DNA of 64,000 nucleotides from Megaustenia siamemsis. Its lineage: Eukaryota > Mollusca > Gastropoda > Stylommatophora > Ariophantidae. This document shows, piece after piece, positions 1 through 10,904 of the stretch; the stretch's first letter is position 1; every line of letters begins with the position of its first letter. The notes beneath the pieces are model-generated. The model was given only the letters and a program-made list of their open reading frames with translations. It made no database searches and had not been told where the DNA came from. The translations under genes were made by a program, and so were the position numbers. The stretch is from contig JAVIAB010000049.1 of assembly GCA_032433765.1 (NCBI GenBank), positions 20,389,279 to 20,453,278 of the forward strand, in the 5' to 3' direction.

Positions 1-219
1 CACTCGCCGCACAGGCAGATAACTCCGACTTCGGAGGTACTCATATTTTTCATGTCGATGAGTAATTAACGTTTCAAGCCGGGCGTCGCTGTTGAGACCA
101 GGGGTGGTTGCCGTAGAGAGAAATCATAAATAAAAATCCCAACCGGTGTAGCCCGGATTTGAACCCACAACCTCTCTGTCTCGGGGCCGGCGTCTTGCCT
201 CGAGAACAACCAGTCCCCT
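1..219 (-). mobile_element. SINE-2, tRNA-derived SINE copy
   Basis: Read on the minus strand, this begins GGGGACTGGTTGTTCTCGAG and contains a box B-like GGTTCAAATCC (near 150-165). It ends in a segment reading GAGTTATCTGCCTGTGCGGC. A second copy in the opposite orientation lies at 61830-62062, so this is a dispersed family. The tRNA-like head and lack of coding capacity fit a pol III SINE. The copy runs off the left edge of the window. Confidence 0.6.
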
Positions 220-221
220 AG

Positions 222-312
222 GTAGAGTTCGATCCCGACCAACGGCTTCCGGGTTCACCCAGCCTTAAATGGGTACCTGATTTTGTTCTGGGAAAGTAAA
301 GCGGCACTGGCG
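222..312 (+). mobile_element. SINE-1 fragment (3' of box B onward)
   Basis: Starts at box B (GAGTTCGATCCC) and continues through the family core (GGGTTCACCCAGCCTTAAAT, then AAGTAAAGCGGCAC). It stops where a LINE F tail begins. Same family as the copies at 11872-12056, 38422-38945 and 63687-63943. The tRNA-like left half is missing. Confidence 0.65.
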
Positions 313-315
313 CAA

Positions 316-900
316 TCATCATCATCATTGAGTGCCGTCTCCGCATCGAAGGTTGGCTACCATGGAGCGCCATTCCACTGTCTCTTGCTTTGATGGTGCA
401 GATTCCCAAAGGTTGACTTGTTCATCTTTTGATGTTACTCGTCCATGTTAGTCTTGGTCTGCCTCTGCCTCTTTTACCTTGTATTTTCCCTTCTTATATT
501 ACTTTTATTAGACTGTTGTGTCTTTTAACATAACATTTCATTTGTCTTGCTCTAATTGTGTCTTGTAGTTCTTTCTTCATTTTTAGTTGTTTTAAAACTT
601 CCTCGTTTGTTTTCTTTTCTTTCTATCCAATTCTACCTATTCTTCTATAAATCCACATTTCAAAGGCCTCAATTTTCTGTTCTGTTTTCTGGTCTAATGT
701 CCATGTTTCTGTACCATACAGGAATATTGAGAAGAAGTAACATTTTGCCATTCTTAGGTTTCAGCCCTGTTGATATTTGTTTTGTTGTTAGTATATTTTT
801 CATGGAATTAAAATTACTTTTCGCCATACCTATTCTTTTGTTTATTTCAAATTTACATTTTCCATCATTGGTTATAGTATGTCCCAGGTAGTTTAACAAG
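316..900 (-). mobile_element. LINE F relic, RT C-terminal end
   Basis: Minus-strand relic of a non-LTR retrotransposon. The (CAT)n at 316-330 is its 3' trinucleotide tail in reverse. A frame at 669-905 encodes a post-palm RT segment with NDGKCKFEINKRIGMAKSNF. The rest is frameshifted but aligns with other LINE F copies at 14636, 22628 and 26028. Not functional. Confidence 0.75.
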
Positions 901-1425
901 GTCATTACTTATATAAATTAGCTCCGAGATGAGAAAACTGAACTTCCAAGAAATCGTTACCTCAGACTTATCACGTAATTATCTTCAAAGAGCAGACTGG
1001 GAAAACAATAATATTTCTTTATCTACGATTTCAGCGCTGTAATAAGGGACTGTAAATTGTGCACGTATTTGTGCGTGCTACAAGATAAACACACGTTCTG
1101 GCGCGCGCTGAGTGCAGACTGTGGGTGTCTTCAAGCTTTCAAATGATTGGCTGATGGTTCGTGTTTATCTAGTTTCATATGTGGAAACATCAGGTGTAAA
1201 TTATTATCTGTGATAAATTATTATCTACCTTGGGGATAAATTATCTTATCTAAATCATGCATTATTTTGATGAGATTAATATTAGGAGTCATGACATGCA
1301 ACAACATCTGTGCTGAAATCTGCCAGTGACTCACTCATACACAGATTCTTGCGCCAGGGTGACGCATTCGTTATTATCAGACAATGTTAAAGTTCATATA
1401 ATTATTTCCGCATACCTCTTTTATG
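901..1425. other. Unassigned single-copy-looking sequence
   Basis: AT-rich sequence without a recognisable gene. The short motif AAATTATTATCT recurs near 1200-1250. No splice-flanked conserved coding segment was seen. Confidence 0.4.
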
Positions 1426-1698
1426 ACATCATCATCATCATTGGCCATATCAACTGGCGTAGTCGACGAGGATCTTCCACAATTTTTTGCACCCAGAACA
1501 TCGTATCAATTCTGTTGTTGACTGTTCACCTTGCCACGACCCCAAGTTATCTAGTATCTTCTCTCTTTGTCGCCCACGATATCTCTTTCCCTGTATTTTA
1601 CTATTTCTAAGCGAATATTTCTAATTTTATCATCTCATGATATGCCGAAATATCGATTGTTTCTTGTTCATGTTCGTTATTGGAGTTCTCTTATTGTG
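1426..1698 (-). mobile_element. LINE C relic, C-terminal end (left part)
   Basis: Minus-strand LINE C 3' region with a (CAT)n tail at its left edge. It aligns with copies at 14076-14608, 22133-22500 and 60524-60750 (shared CATCGTATCAATTCTGTTGT block). On its 5' side it runs in frame into the 36-bp minisatellite. LINE C sequence resumes at 3607, so the array sits inside this copy. Confidence 0.7.
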
Positions 1699-3606
1699 TT
1701 GGTCTCTTTGATATTTATATCGCTGGTCTTTTCCTTGGTCTCTTTGATATTTATATCGCTGGTCTTTTCCTTGGTCTCTTTGATATTTATATCGCTGGTC
1801 TTTTCCTTGGTCTCTTTGATATTTATATCGCTGGTCTTTTCCTTGGTCTCTTTGATAATTATATGGCTGGTCTTTTCCTTGGTCTCTTTGATATTTATAT
1901 CGCTGGTCTTTTCCTTGGTCTCTTTGATATTTATATCGCTGGTCTTTTCCTTGGTCTCTTTGATAATTATATCGCTGGTCTTTTCCTTGGTCTCTTTGAT
2001 ATTTATATCGCTGGTCTTTTCCTTGGTCTCTTTGATAATTATATCGCTGGTCTTTTCCTTGGTCTTTTTGATAATTATATCGCTGGTCTTTTCCTTGGTC
2101 TCTTTGATAATTATATCGCTGGTCTTTTCCTTGGTCTCTATGATAATTATATCGCTGGTCTTTTCCTTGGTCTCTTTGATAATTATATCGCTGGTCTTTT
2201 CCTTGGTCTCTTTGATAATTATATCGCTGGTCTTTTCCTTGGTCTCTTTGATAATTATATCGCTGGTCTTTTCCTCGGTCTCTTTGATATTTATATCGCT
2301 GGTCTTTTCCTCGGTCTCTTTGATAATTATATCGCTGGTCTTTTCCTCGGTCTCTTTGATAATTATATCGCTGGTCTTTTCCTCGGTCTCTTTGATAATT
2401 ATATCGCTGGTCTTTTCCTCGGTCTCTTTGATAATTATATCGCTGGTCTTTTCCTCGGTCTCTTTGATATTTATATCGCTGGTCTTTTCCTCGGTCTCTT
2501 TGATATTTATATCGCTGGTCTTTTCCTCGGTCTCTTTGATAATTATATCGCTGGTCTTTTCCTTGGTCTCTTTGATAATTATATCGCTGGTCTTTTCCTC
2601 GGTCTCTTTGAATATTATATCGCTGGTCTTTTCCTCGGTCTCTTTGATAATTATATCGCTGGTCTTTTCCTTGGTCTCTTTGATAATTATATCGCTGGTC
2701 TTTTCCTCGGTCTCTTTGATAATTATATCGCTGGTCTTTTCCTCGGTCTCTTTGATAATTATATCGCTGGTCTTTTCCTCGGTCTCTTTGATATTTATAT
2801 CGCTGGTCTTTTCCTCGGTCTCTTTGATATTTATATCGCTGGTCTTTTCCTCGGTCTCTTTGATAATTATATCGCTGGTCTTTTCCTTGGTCTCTTTGAT
2901 AATTATATCGCTGGTCTTTTCCTCGGTCTCTTTGATAATTATATCGCTGGTCTTTTCCTCGGTCTCTTTGATAATTATATCGCTGGTCTTTTCCTTGGTC
3001 TCTTTGATAATTATATCGCTGGTCTTTTCCTCGGTCTCTTTGATAATTATATCGCTGGTCTTTTCCTCGGTCTCTTTGATAATTATATCGCTGGTCTTTT
3101 CCTCGGTCTCTTTGATATTTATATCGCTGGTCTTTTCCTCGGTCTCTTTGATAATTATATCGCTGGTCTTTTCCTCGGTCTCTTTGATATTTATATCGCT
3201 GGTCTTTTCCTCGGTCTCTTTGATATTTATATCGCTGGTCTTTTCCTCGGTCTCTTTGATAATTATATCGCTGGTCTTTTCCTCGGTCTCTTTGATAATT
3301 ATATCGCTGGTCTTTTCCTCGGTCTCTTTGATAATTATATCGCTGGTCTTTTCCTCGGTCTCTTTGATAATTATATCGCTGGTCTTTTCCTCGGTCTCTT
3401 TGATATTTATATCGCTGGTCTTTTCCTCGGTCTCTTTGATATTTATATCGCTGGTCTTTTCCTCGGTCTCTTTGATAATTATATCGCTGGTCTTTTCCTC
3501 GGTCTCTTTGATATTTATATCGCTGGTCTTTTCCTCGGTCTCTTTGATATTTATATCGCTGGTCTTTTCCTCGGTCTCTTTGATATTTATATCGCTGGTC
3601 TTTTCC
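1699..3606. repeat. 36-bp minisatellite, exactly 53 units, born inside LINE C ORF
   Basis: Perfect 36-bp periodicity from 1699 to 3606 (1,908 bp, 53 units). On the minus strand each unit reads KTSDINIKETKE in the LINE reading frame. It is flanked in frame by LINE C codons: TAIK on one side, NTIREL on the other. Single-copy LINE C elsewhere has a 36-bp equivalent encoding KTNEEVLKEAN. Two main variants occur (GATATT/GATAAT). TTGG is the left-half form and TCGG dominates the right half. The 703- and 657-residue plus-strand frames here are by-products of a stop-free unit. Confidence 0.93.
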
Positions 3607-3655
3607 TTGGTCTTTATGGCTGTTCAGGGAACTCCCGACGTTCTACTATTTAAAA
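3607..3655 (-). mobile_element. LINE C continuation beyond the minisatellite
   Basis: GGCTGTTCAGGGAACTCCCG corresponds to the LINE C segment GCTGTCCAGGGAACTTTCAA at about 14382. The element resumes here at the expected place after the array, then stops at an A-run (3652-3665). Confidence 0.7.
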
Positions 3656-3661
3656 AAAAAA

Positions 3662-3975
3662 AAAACTGTGGAGCATAGATCTTCAATGAACAGTTTCTGC
3701 TCCCTGTGGAGCATAGATCTTCAATGAACAGTTATAACTCCCTGTGGAGCATAGGTCTTCAATGAACAGTTTCAGCTCCCTGTGGAGCATAGGTCTTCAA
3801 TGAACAGTTATAACTCCCTGTGGAGCATAGGTCTTCAATGAACAGTTTCAGCTCCCTGTGGAGCATAGGTCTTCAATGAACAGTTTCTCCTCCCTGTGGA
3901 GCATATGCCGTCAACAAACACTTTTAGCTCCATGTGGAGCATAGGTCTTCAACAAACAATTTTAGCTCCATGTGT
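3662..3975 (-). repeat. 38-bp repeat, LINE E C-terminus derived (about 8 units)
   Basis: Period 38 bp with core TGTGGAGCATAGGTCTTCAA. On the minus strand the unit reads FVEDLCSTGS followed by a stop, the C-terminus of the LINE E ORF. Sister arrays are at 7335-7530, 10905-11445 and 31435-31620. Confidence 0.85.
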
Positions 3976-4832
3976 AGACGAGGAGGAAGAAAAGGATAGA
4001 AAGAGTGAAGGAGAAAGGAGAAAATAGAGAGCAGGTCAGAAAGAACGATCCGGAAATGAGGGGGCGAATAGGCGAGACAAAATGGGTAAAGATAGGTCAA
4101 GGAAAAACACATAAAGAAGAAGACACAATAGAGAGGATGGGTCAGGAGAAACACGTGCGGAGTATCAAGGCCATCTTTAAGAAGTGAACGAACAAAGAGA
4201 TGCGTAGGTGGAAAAGGAGAGAATTAAATAAACAGAGGCCAGGTCCAAAAGTAGAACAAGGTCAAGGGAACCAGACAAACATACAGACGCGGGGGTGAAC
4301 AAATAAAACGAATTCACGTGCAAAATATTAGGGGCATGCCTGTTAGTAGGTGTCCGGATGTGCGTGGGAGGAAAGAGATTTTCATTGGCTGACAAAAGCC
4401 GAATTTAAGGGAAGACACATAAGATAGGGAGATTAGTCAGGCAATTGAGAATTATTAGTGAGATTGAGAGAAGTTATTCATAGGGCACACACGCTTCTTA
4501 GGAGCCAGTCGGGCCATAGAGAGGCTAACACCAGCCTCATAGAGTAGAAGTAAGGTACAATAGTCAAGACCTAGCATATTCAACAGGCAGACGACAGACT
4601 AGATCACTAGATAGTAACTAGGATAGGGGAGGCGCTCGATGGGAGCGTCTCAATTTAATTTAGTGCCTAGAGTGTGATGCAAGTGTGGCCCTGACATTTA
4701 CATATGTAACGAGATTTTGAAGTGGCATGAATAAAAGCCAGCTAATTTACCATCAAAAGGTGTTGTTCTGTGTTATACAGTTTCATTATCTAGCCTAAGT
4801 GTCACGAACCAGTCCACCAGCAAAGTTGTCGC
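3976..4832. other. Purine-rich then single-copy-looking sequence
   Basis: 3976-4300 is GA-rich and low in complexity. 4380-4832 looks single-copy and includes AATAAA at about 4731 followed by GTTCTGTGTTATACAG and GTGTCACGAACCAG, reminiscent of the end of an LTR and its leader. No paired LTR was found and no gene is supported. Confidence 0.3.
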
Positions 4833-7060
4833 GGAACACAACGCAACGGTGATCTTAATGAACCAGAAGTACTACCTGACGGAACACAACGCAACGGTCA
4901 TCTTAATGAACCAGAAGTACTACCAGACGGAACACAACACAACGGTGATCTTAATGAACCAGAAGTACTACCAGACGGAACACAACGCAACGGTGATCTT
5001 AATGAACCAGAAGTACTACCAGACGGAACACAACGCAACGGGGATCTTAATGAACCAGAAGTACTACCAGACGGAACACAACGCAACGGTCATCTTAATG
5101 AACCAGAAGTACTACCAGACGGAACACAACGCAGCGGTCATCTTAATGAACCAGAAGTACTACCAGACGGAACACAACACAACGGTCATCTTAATGAACC
5201 AGAAGTACTACCAGACGGAACACAACACAACGGTGATCTTAATGAACCAGAAGTACTACCTGACGGAACACAACGGTGATCTTAATGAACCAGAAGTACT
5301 ACCAGACGGAACACAACGGTGATCTTAATGAACCAGAAGTACTACCAGACGGAACACAACACAACGGTCATCTTAATGAACCAGAAGTACTACCTGACGG
5401 AACACAACGCAACGGTCATCTTAATGAACCAGAAGTACTACCTGACGGAACACAACGGTGATCTTAATGAACCAGAAGTACTACCTGACGGAACACAACG
5501 GTCATCTTAATGAACCAGAAGTACTACCAGACGGAACACAACGGTCATCTTAATGGACCAGAAGTACTACCAGACGGAACACAACGCAACGGTCATCTTA
5601 ATGAACCAGAAGTACTACCTGACGGAACACAACGGTCATCTTAATGAACCAGAAGTACTACCAGACGGAACACAACGCAACGGTCATCTTAATGAACCAG
5701 AAGTACTACCAGACGGAACACAACGGTGATCTTAATGAACCAGAAGTACTACCAGACGGAACACAACGGTCATCTTAATGGACCAGAAGTACTACCAGAC
5801 GGAACACAACGGTCATCTTAATGAACCAGAAGTACTACCTGACGGAACACAACGGTCATCTTAATGAACCAGAAGTACTACCTGACTGAACACAACGCAA
5901 CGGTGATCTTAATGAACCAGAAGTACTACCAGACGGAACACAACGGTGATCTTAATGAACCAGAAGTACTACCAGACGGAACACAACACAACGGTGATCT
6001 TAATGAACCAGAAGTACTACCTGACGGAACACAACACAACGGTGATCTTAATGAACCAGAAGTACTACCTGACGGAACACAACGGTCATCTTAATGAACC
6101 AGAAGTACTACCAGACGGAACACAACGGTCATCTTAATGAACCAGAAGTACTACCAGACGGAACACAACGGTGATCTTAATGAACCAGAAGTACTACCTG
6201 ACGGAACACAACGGTCATCTTAATGAACCAGAAGTACTACCAGACGGAACACAACACAACGGTGATCTTAATGAACCAGAAGTACTACCTGACGGAACAC
6301 AACACAACGGTGATCTTAATGAACCAGAAGTACTACCTGACGGAACACAACACAACGGTGATCTTAATGAACCAGAAGTACTACCTGACGGAACACAACG
6401 GTGATCTTAATGAACCAGAAGTACTACCTGACGGAACACAACGGTCATCTTAATGAACCAGAAGTACTACCTGACGGAACACAACGGTGATCTTAATGAA
6501 CCAGAAGTACTACCTGACGGAAAACAACGGTGATCTTAATGAACCAGAAGTACTACCAGACGGAACACAACGGTGATCTTAATGGACCAGAAGTACTACC
6601 AGACGGAACACAACGGTGATCTTAATGAACCAGAAGTACTACCAGACGGAACACAACGGTGATCTTAATGGACCAGAAGTACTACCAGACGGAACACAAC
6701 GGTGATCTTAATGAACCAGAAGTACTACCTGACGGAACACAACGCAACGGTCATCTTAATGAACCAGAAGTACTACCAGACGGAACACAACACAACGGTG
6801 ATCTTAATGAACCAGAAGTACTACCTGACGGAACACAACACAACGGTGATCTTAATGAACCAGAAGTACTACCAGACGGAACACAACACAACGGTGATCT
6901 TAATGAACCAGAAGTACTACCTGACGGAACACAACGGTGATCTTAATGAACCAGAAGTACTACCAGACGGAACACAACGGTGATCTTAATGAACCAGAAG
7001 TACTACCAGACGGAACACAACGCAACGGTCATCTTAATGAACCAGAAGTACTACCAGACC
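4833..7060. repeat. 43/48-bp minisatellite, about 2.2 kb
   Basis: About 49 units of two length classes. The 43-bp form has ACACAACGG; the 48-bp form has an extra GCAAC or ACAAC before CGG. The shared core is CTTAATGAACCAGAAGTACT. The 5-bp difference breaks any reading frame repeatedly, so the many short frames here are not genes. Unit variants (CAGAC/CTGAC, GTGATC/GTCATC) are interspersed. Confidence 0.95.
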
Positions 7061-7334
7061 GAGCAAGGGTCAAGTTAATAAGAATCAATTAGTCCGGGGA
7101 TGTGTATGTGACCTGATTACAAACACGAGCCTAACGCCGGGGGGGGGGGGGGGGGGGCAGGAACACAGCCATAGCATTCCAGAGAGGTCACACTAACATG
7201 ATCTCAAGCTAACAGCTGATGAGTAGACGCCACAGACAACAGCTGATCGAATAAACAGCAACCAGCGGACGATCTGTTCAAAGATCGTTCAAAGACTCGC
7301 TCCTAAAATCACAAAGCAAAGTCACTCCCCGCTA
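7061..7334. other. Spacer with 19-G homopolymer
   Basis: A run of 19 consecutive G at 7139-7157 lies in otherwise single-copy-looking sequence. No gene is seen. Confidence 0.7.
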
Positions 7335-7530
7335 CACATGTGGAGCATAGGTTGTCAACAAACACTTTTAGCTCCATGGGGAGCATAGGTCTTCAATGAA
7401 CAGTTTCAGCTCCCTGTGGAGCATAGATCTTCAATGAACAGTGTCTGCTTCCTGTGGAGCATAGGTCTTCAATGAACAGTTTCAGCTCCCTGTGGAGCAT
7501 AGGTCGTCAACAAATACTTTTCAAGCCGTT
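7335..7530 (-). repeat. 38-bp LINE E C-terminal repeat (5 units)
   Basis: Same 38-bp unit as at 3662-3975. On the minus strand it is the last codons plus stop of LINE E. Its left neighbour is single-copy; on the right it continues directly into LINE E sequence. Confidence 0.85.
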
Positions 7531-7600
7531 CTGTTCCTTGCCATTCTTTTAAGATTGTTCCACATCTTTCTCCATCCTTTTGATCTCTGCTTCCACCTGT
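7531..7600 (-). mobile_element. LINE E fragment between two derived arrays
   Basis: TTCTGTTCCTTGCCATTCTT aligns with the LINE E copy at 11446 onward. The fragment links the 38-bp array on its left to the 74-bp array on its right, both of which derive from the same ORF. Confidence 0.7.
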
Positions 7601-8546
7601 CTTCTCACCTGGATATTCCAAAAATAGGATTTGCTGTGTAATACTCAAGCTAATCGATCTATGCTTCCACCTGTCTTCTCACCTGGATATTCCAAAAATA
7701 GGATTTGCGGTGTAATACTCAAGCTAATCGATCTATGCTTCCACCTGTCTTCTCACCTGGATATTCCAAAAATAGGATTTGCGGTGTAATACTCAAGCTA
7801 ATCGACCTATGCTTCCACCTGTCTTCTCACCTGGATATTCCAAAAATAGGATTTGCGGTGTAATACTCAAGCTAATCGACCTATGCTTCCACCTGTCTTC
7901 TCACCTGGATATTCCAAAAATAGGATTTGCGGTGTAATACTCAAGCTAATCGACCTATGCTTCCACCTGTCTTCTGACCTGGATATTCCAAAAATAGGAT
8001 TTGCGGTGTAATACTCAAGCTAATCGACCTATGCTTCCACCTGTCTTCTGACCTGGATATTCCAAAATAGGATTTGCGGTGTAATACTCAAGCTAATCGA
8101 TCTATGCTTCCACCTGTCTTCTCACCTGGGTATTCCAAAAATAGAATTTACGGTGTAATACTCAAGCTAATCGACCTATGCTTCCACCTGTCTTCTCACC
8201 TGGATATTCCAAAAATAGGATTTGCGGTGTAATACTCAAGCTAATCGATCTATGCTTCCACCTGTCTTCTCACCTGGATATTCCAAAAATAGGATTTACG
8301 GTGTAATACTCAAGCTAATCGACCTATGCTTCCACCTGTCTTCTCACCTGGATATTCCAAAAATAGGATTTACGGTGTAATACTCAAGCTAATCGATCTA
8401 TGCTTCCACCTGTCTTCTCACCTGGATATTCCAAAAATAGAATTTACGGTGTAATACTCAAGCTAATCGACCTATGCTTCCACCTATCTTCTCACCTGGA
8501 TATTCCAAAAATAGGATTTACGGTGTAATACTCAAGCTAATCGATC
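7582..8546 (-). repeat. 74-bp minisatellite, about 13 units, LINE E-derived
   Basis: Period about 74 bp with core GGATATTCCAAAAATAGGAT and GCGGTGTAATACTCAAGCTA. On the minus strand the unit reads about SITPQILFLEYPGEK. The LINE E relic at 31170 has SITQQAFFGISRGK at the same place. The period is not a multiple of 3, so no frame is kept. Confidence 0.88.
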
Positions 8547-9185
8547 TATGATAACCATTAAGGCGCAGATATCGTGTCTTTGGTGGGAACTAGCGACATA
8601 ACGCATTAACGCCCACTTAACGGGTGAATGCCAAGAAACAAGTAACAAAATGAAGTAGATGAAGAAAAAGCCTGGAAAAAGGACAGAAAATGAAGAAAAA
8701 GCCAAAAGAAGAAGACAGGAGAAGAAGAGGACATACAATGAAGAGGAAAATAGCAAAAGAAGAAGACGGAAAATGAAGAAGACAGAAGAAGACGGGAAAC
8801 AGAGAAGAAGTAGGCAAAAAAAAAAAAGAAATGAAAAAACATGAAGGGTAAGAAAAAGAAAATTAAGAAGACAGAAATAGAAAAAGACAAAACATAGGAA
8901 AAGACAGAAGAAAAAGAAGACAGAAGATGATAAAAAGAAAAAAAAAATATGAAGACAGAAGAAGAAATCAGAAGAAGGCTGAGGAGAGAAATAAAAGAAA
9001 GAAGAAGCGGAAAAGAGAAAACAGACAGAAGAATAATACAAATTAAAAGAGAAAGACACAAGTAGATGAAAATAAAAGAAGAAAAGGGAAAGAAAGAAGA
9101 AGAAGAAATAAAGCAAACAGAATAATAAAAAAGATCCGGCAACAAACTGGACAGGACACACCAACATTACCATTCCATCCCTGTT
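8547..9185. repeat. Degenerate polypurine (GAAGAA-type) tract
   Basis: Plus strand dominated by GAAGAA/AAGACAGAAG from about 8640 to 9140. The 213- and 179-residue minus-strand frames rich in F, S and L are low-complexity translations, not genes. Confidence 0.8.
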
Positions 9186-9458
9186 TTATTTTGGCATTAA
9201 AATCCAAGCGTTCTCTTAACTGTACTTTCAGCCACTTTCAATGAATAAACATAAATGATAACGCCAGCGAATCACACAAAGTTGTCCGTACATCAAGTAC
9301 TTCAATGATTGTCTTTCCAGAACATAAACGATGTCTACTAAATTCATAAATTATTTAATCTGTCCAACAGTTGCTAATTTCAATCTTTTAGTGCCGTGTT
9401 TGCTATAATTCTGTCAGTTGTGCATCATTTGTGTGCACAGTTAAAACAAGTGTACTAC
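9186..9458. other. No recognisable feature
   Basis: AT-rich sequence, no conserved coding segment or repeat family recognised. Confidence 0.4.
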
Positions 9459-9734
9459 TTTTTAATCGTGTTTGAATATTCCAATTGTTTACGATGAATG
9501 TTGATATCGTATGACAGGGAACAGACGGTGGTGATCCCTTTCTGTGCGGTTTCGCTTTATGTCTTTTGGCGTGTGCTGAGACTGCTATGATGGGGACTGC
9601 AGCTGACTCTCTTTGTTTTGATAGATGAAATAGTGATTCGGATATTTCCACTGTCACCGGAGGTTGAGCAATTATAGATTTTAATTCCTTTGCAGTGATA
9701 CCGGGGCCTTCCATAACTATAACTAACCATAACA
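9459..9734 (+). mobile_element. Retroelement G copy (about 270 bp)
   Basis: An inverted copy of the 263-bp insertion at 10195-10457. The sense strand is inferred because a 62-bp copy at 44639-44700 keeps only the end carrying CCTTCCATAA, so that end is the 3' end. The tail here is built from CATAAC-like units (CATAACTATAACTAACCATA). No coding capacity was seen. It could be a SINE or the 3' end of a LINE. Confidence 0.6.
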
Positions 9735-9908
9735 TTGCAATTATGCATAAAATTGAGATTTAATAGAAGTGGTTCCAATTTGCGACGATACATAAATATT
9801 ATGTGATGTTTTTCTTTATAACATGATGATACTGAGGTAATAAAGAGCAGCAGCACGAATTAGCAAACAAACAAGAGAGTTACAATATATAAAACAAGGA
9901 CACCATTG

Positions 9909-10123
9909 ACAAGGAAGAAAAAACAAAACACAACACAACGAGCCTTCAACAAACGTTGTGAAAACACCAGACCCAAGGGTCGACCGAGAAAAAAGTTGGG
10001 TCGATGGAATATTAGAAGCACTAGGAAACATAACAGCAGCAGAGGCGAACAGAAGAGCAAAAGACCGCAAATTATATCTCCCCTCGACGCTGAAAGGTAG
10101 ATGAGGAAGGAAAGTAGAAGAAG
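9909..10123 (+). mobile_element. LINE A 3' fragment inserted in LINE H
   Basis: Encodes the LINE A C-terminal block (VDGILEALGNITAAEANRRA, then KLYLPSTLKGR) and ends in a (GAAGAA)-type tail. Flanked by ACACCATTG at 9900-9908 and 10124-10132, which is a good TSD because joining the flanks restores LINE H. Confidence 0.78.
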
Positions 10124-10194
10124 ACACCATTGTCTACGTCACTGGACATGCGGGAGTGAGGGGAAATGAAAGAGCGGACAGGCTGGCTAGCTGT

Positions 10195-10457
10195 TATTAG
10201 GTTATGGAAGACCCCGGTATCACTGCAAACAAATTAAAATCCATAATTGCTCAACCGCCCTTGCCAGCGTAATCATTCGAATTAATATCTCATCTCCTAA
10301 ACAAAGAAAGGTAGCTGTAGTCCCCATCGTAGCAGTCTCAGCACACGCCAAAAGATATAAGGCGAAACCGCGCAGAAAGTGAACACAGCCAACTGTTCCT
10401 TGTCATACGATATCATCATTCATCGTAAACAATTGGAATATCGAAACATGATCAAAA
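10195..10457 (-). mobile_element. Retroelement G inserted in LINE H
   Basis: A 263-bp insertion flanked by a perfect 12-bp TSD, CTGGCTAGCTGT, at 10183-10194 and 10458-10469. Inverted relative to the copy at 9459-9734. Its removal restores the RNase H frame of LINE H (DRLAS then CVVVED). Confidence 0.82.
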
Positions 10458-10842
10458 CTGGCTAGCTGTGTTGTTGTGGAAGACGGTCAAGCAATGGAGC
10501 GGGCGGACACCATCAATGCTCTTGGGGAGATGTGGGAAGTCCACGCCACTGCTTCGGATGATAGAGATGGGAGTTAAGATGGGCAGAGCCAGAAACGAGA
10601 AACTTAGGGAGCGTATAAGAAGACTTATCAACCAAAACAGAAATAGAGTCGTCAGTCGCTGGACACTGCGAGACTTGATGAGGAGGGGATCTGAGCACAA
10701 ACCGACATATTCGGAATGCAATGATGATGACACGTAAATACCTCAATAACTCAAAACAAGGAGTCAGACAAGGCATCATCACTAAAGATATATCTTGCTA
10801 ATACTTCCAGATTATTCTTCCACAACATATTTATCTCCCTAT

Positions 10843-10893
10843 AGTAAAAGTAAAGTGCCCCCGTCACGCCAAGTGGCGTATAGGGAATATGGT
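10843..10893 (-). mobile_element. SINE-1 3' end fragment
   Basis: Reverse complement of the SINE-1 terminus (CCATATTCCCTATACGCCAC then TTGGCGTGAC and a T-rich end). The rest of the element is absent. Confidence 0.65.
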
Positions 10894-10904
10894 ATTCTTC
10901 TTCT

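Larger units (their letters stand above)
9888..10740 (+). pseudogene. LINE H relic with RNase H C-terminus, interrupted twice
   Basis: Host element of a nest. If the two insertions are ignored, the frame reads KDTIVYVTGHAGV then RGNERADRLAS, a typical RNase H C-terminal motif with H, N and D. It continues to TINALGEMWE, RIRRLINQNRN and RRGSEH.. YSECNDDDT. LINE A (9909-10123) lies after DT and retroelement G (10195-10457) after RLAS, each with TSDs. A second 3' end of this family is at 49884-49995. Frameshifts make it non-functional. Confidence 0.75.

Noticed and set aside
1567..3678. 703- and 657-residue open frames (VSLIFISLVFSL and GLFDIYIAGLFL repeats) that look like membrane proteins
   Set aside because: Both are frames of the 36-bp minisatellite; the unit has no stop codon. 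The meaningful frame is the minus-strand LINE C frame.
8532..9173. 213-residue minus-strand frame rich in Phe/Ser/Leu
   Set aside because: Complement of a degenerate GAAGAA tract; composition artefact.
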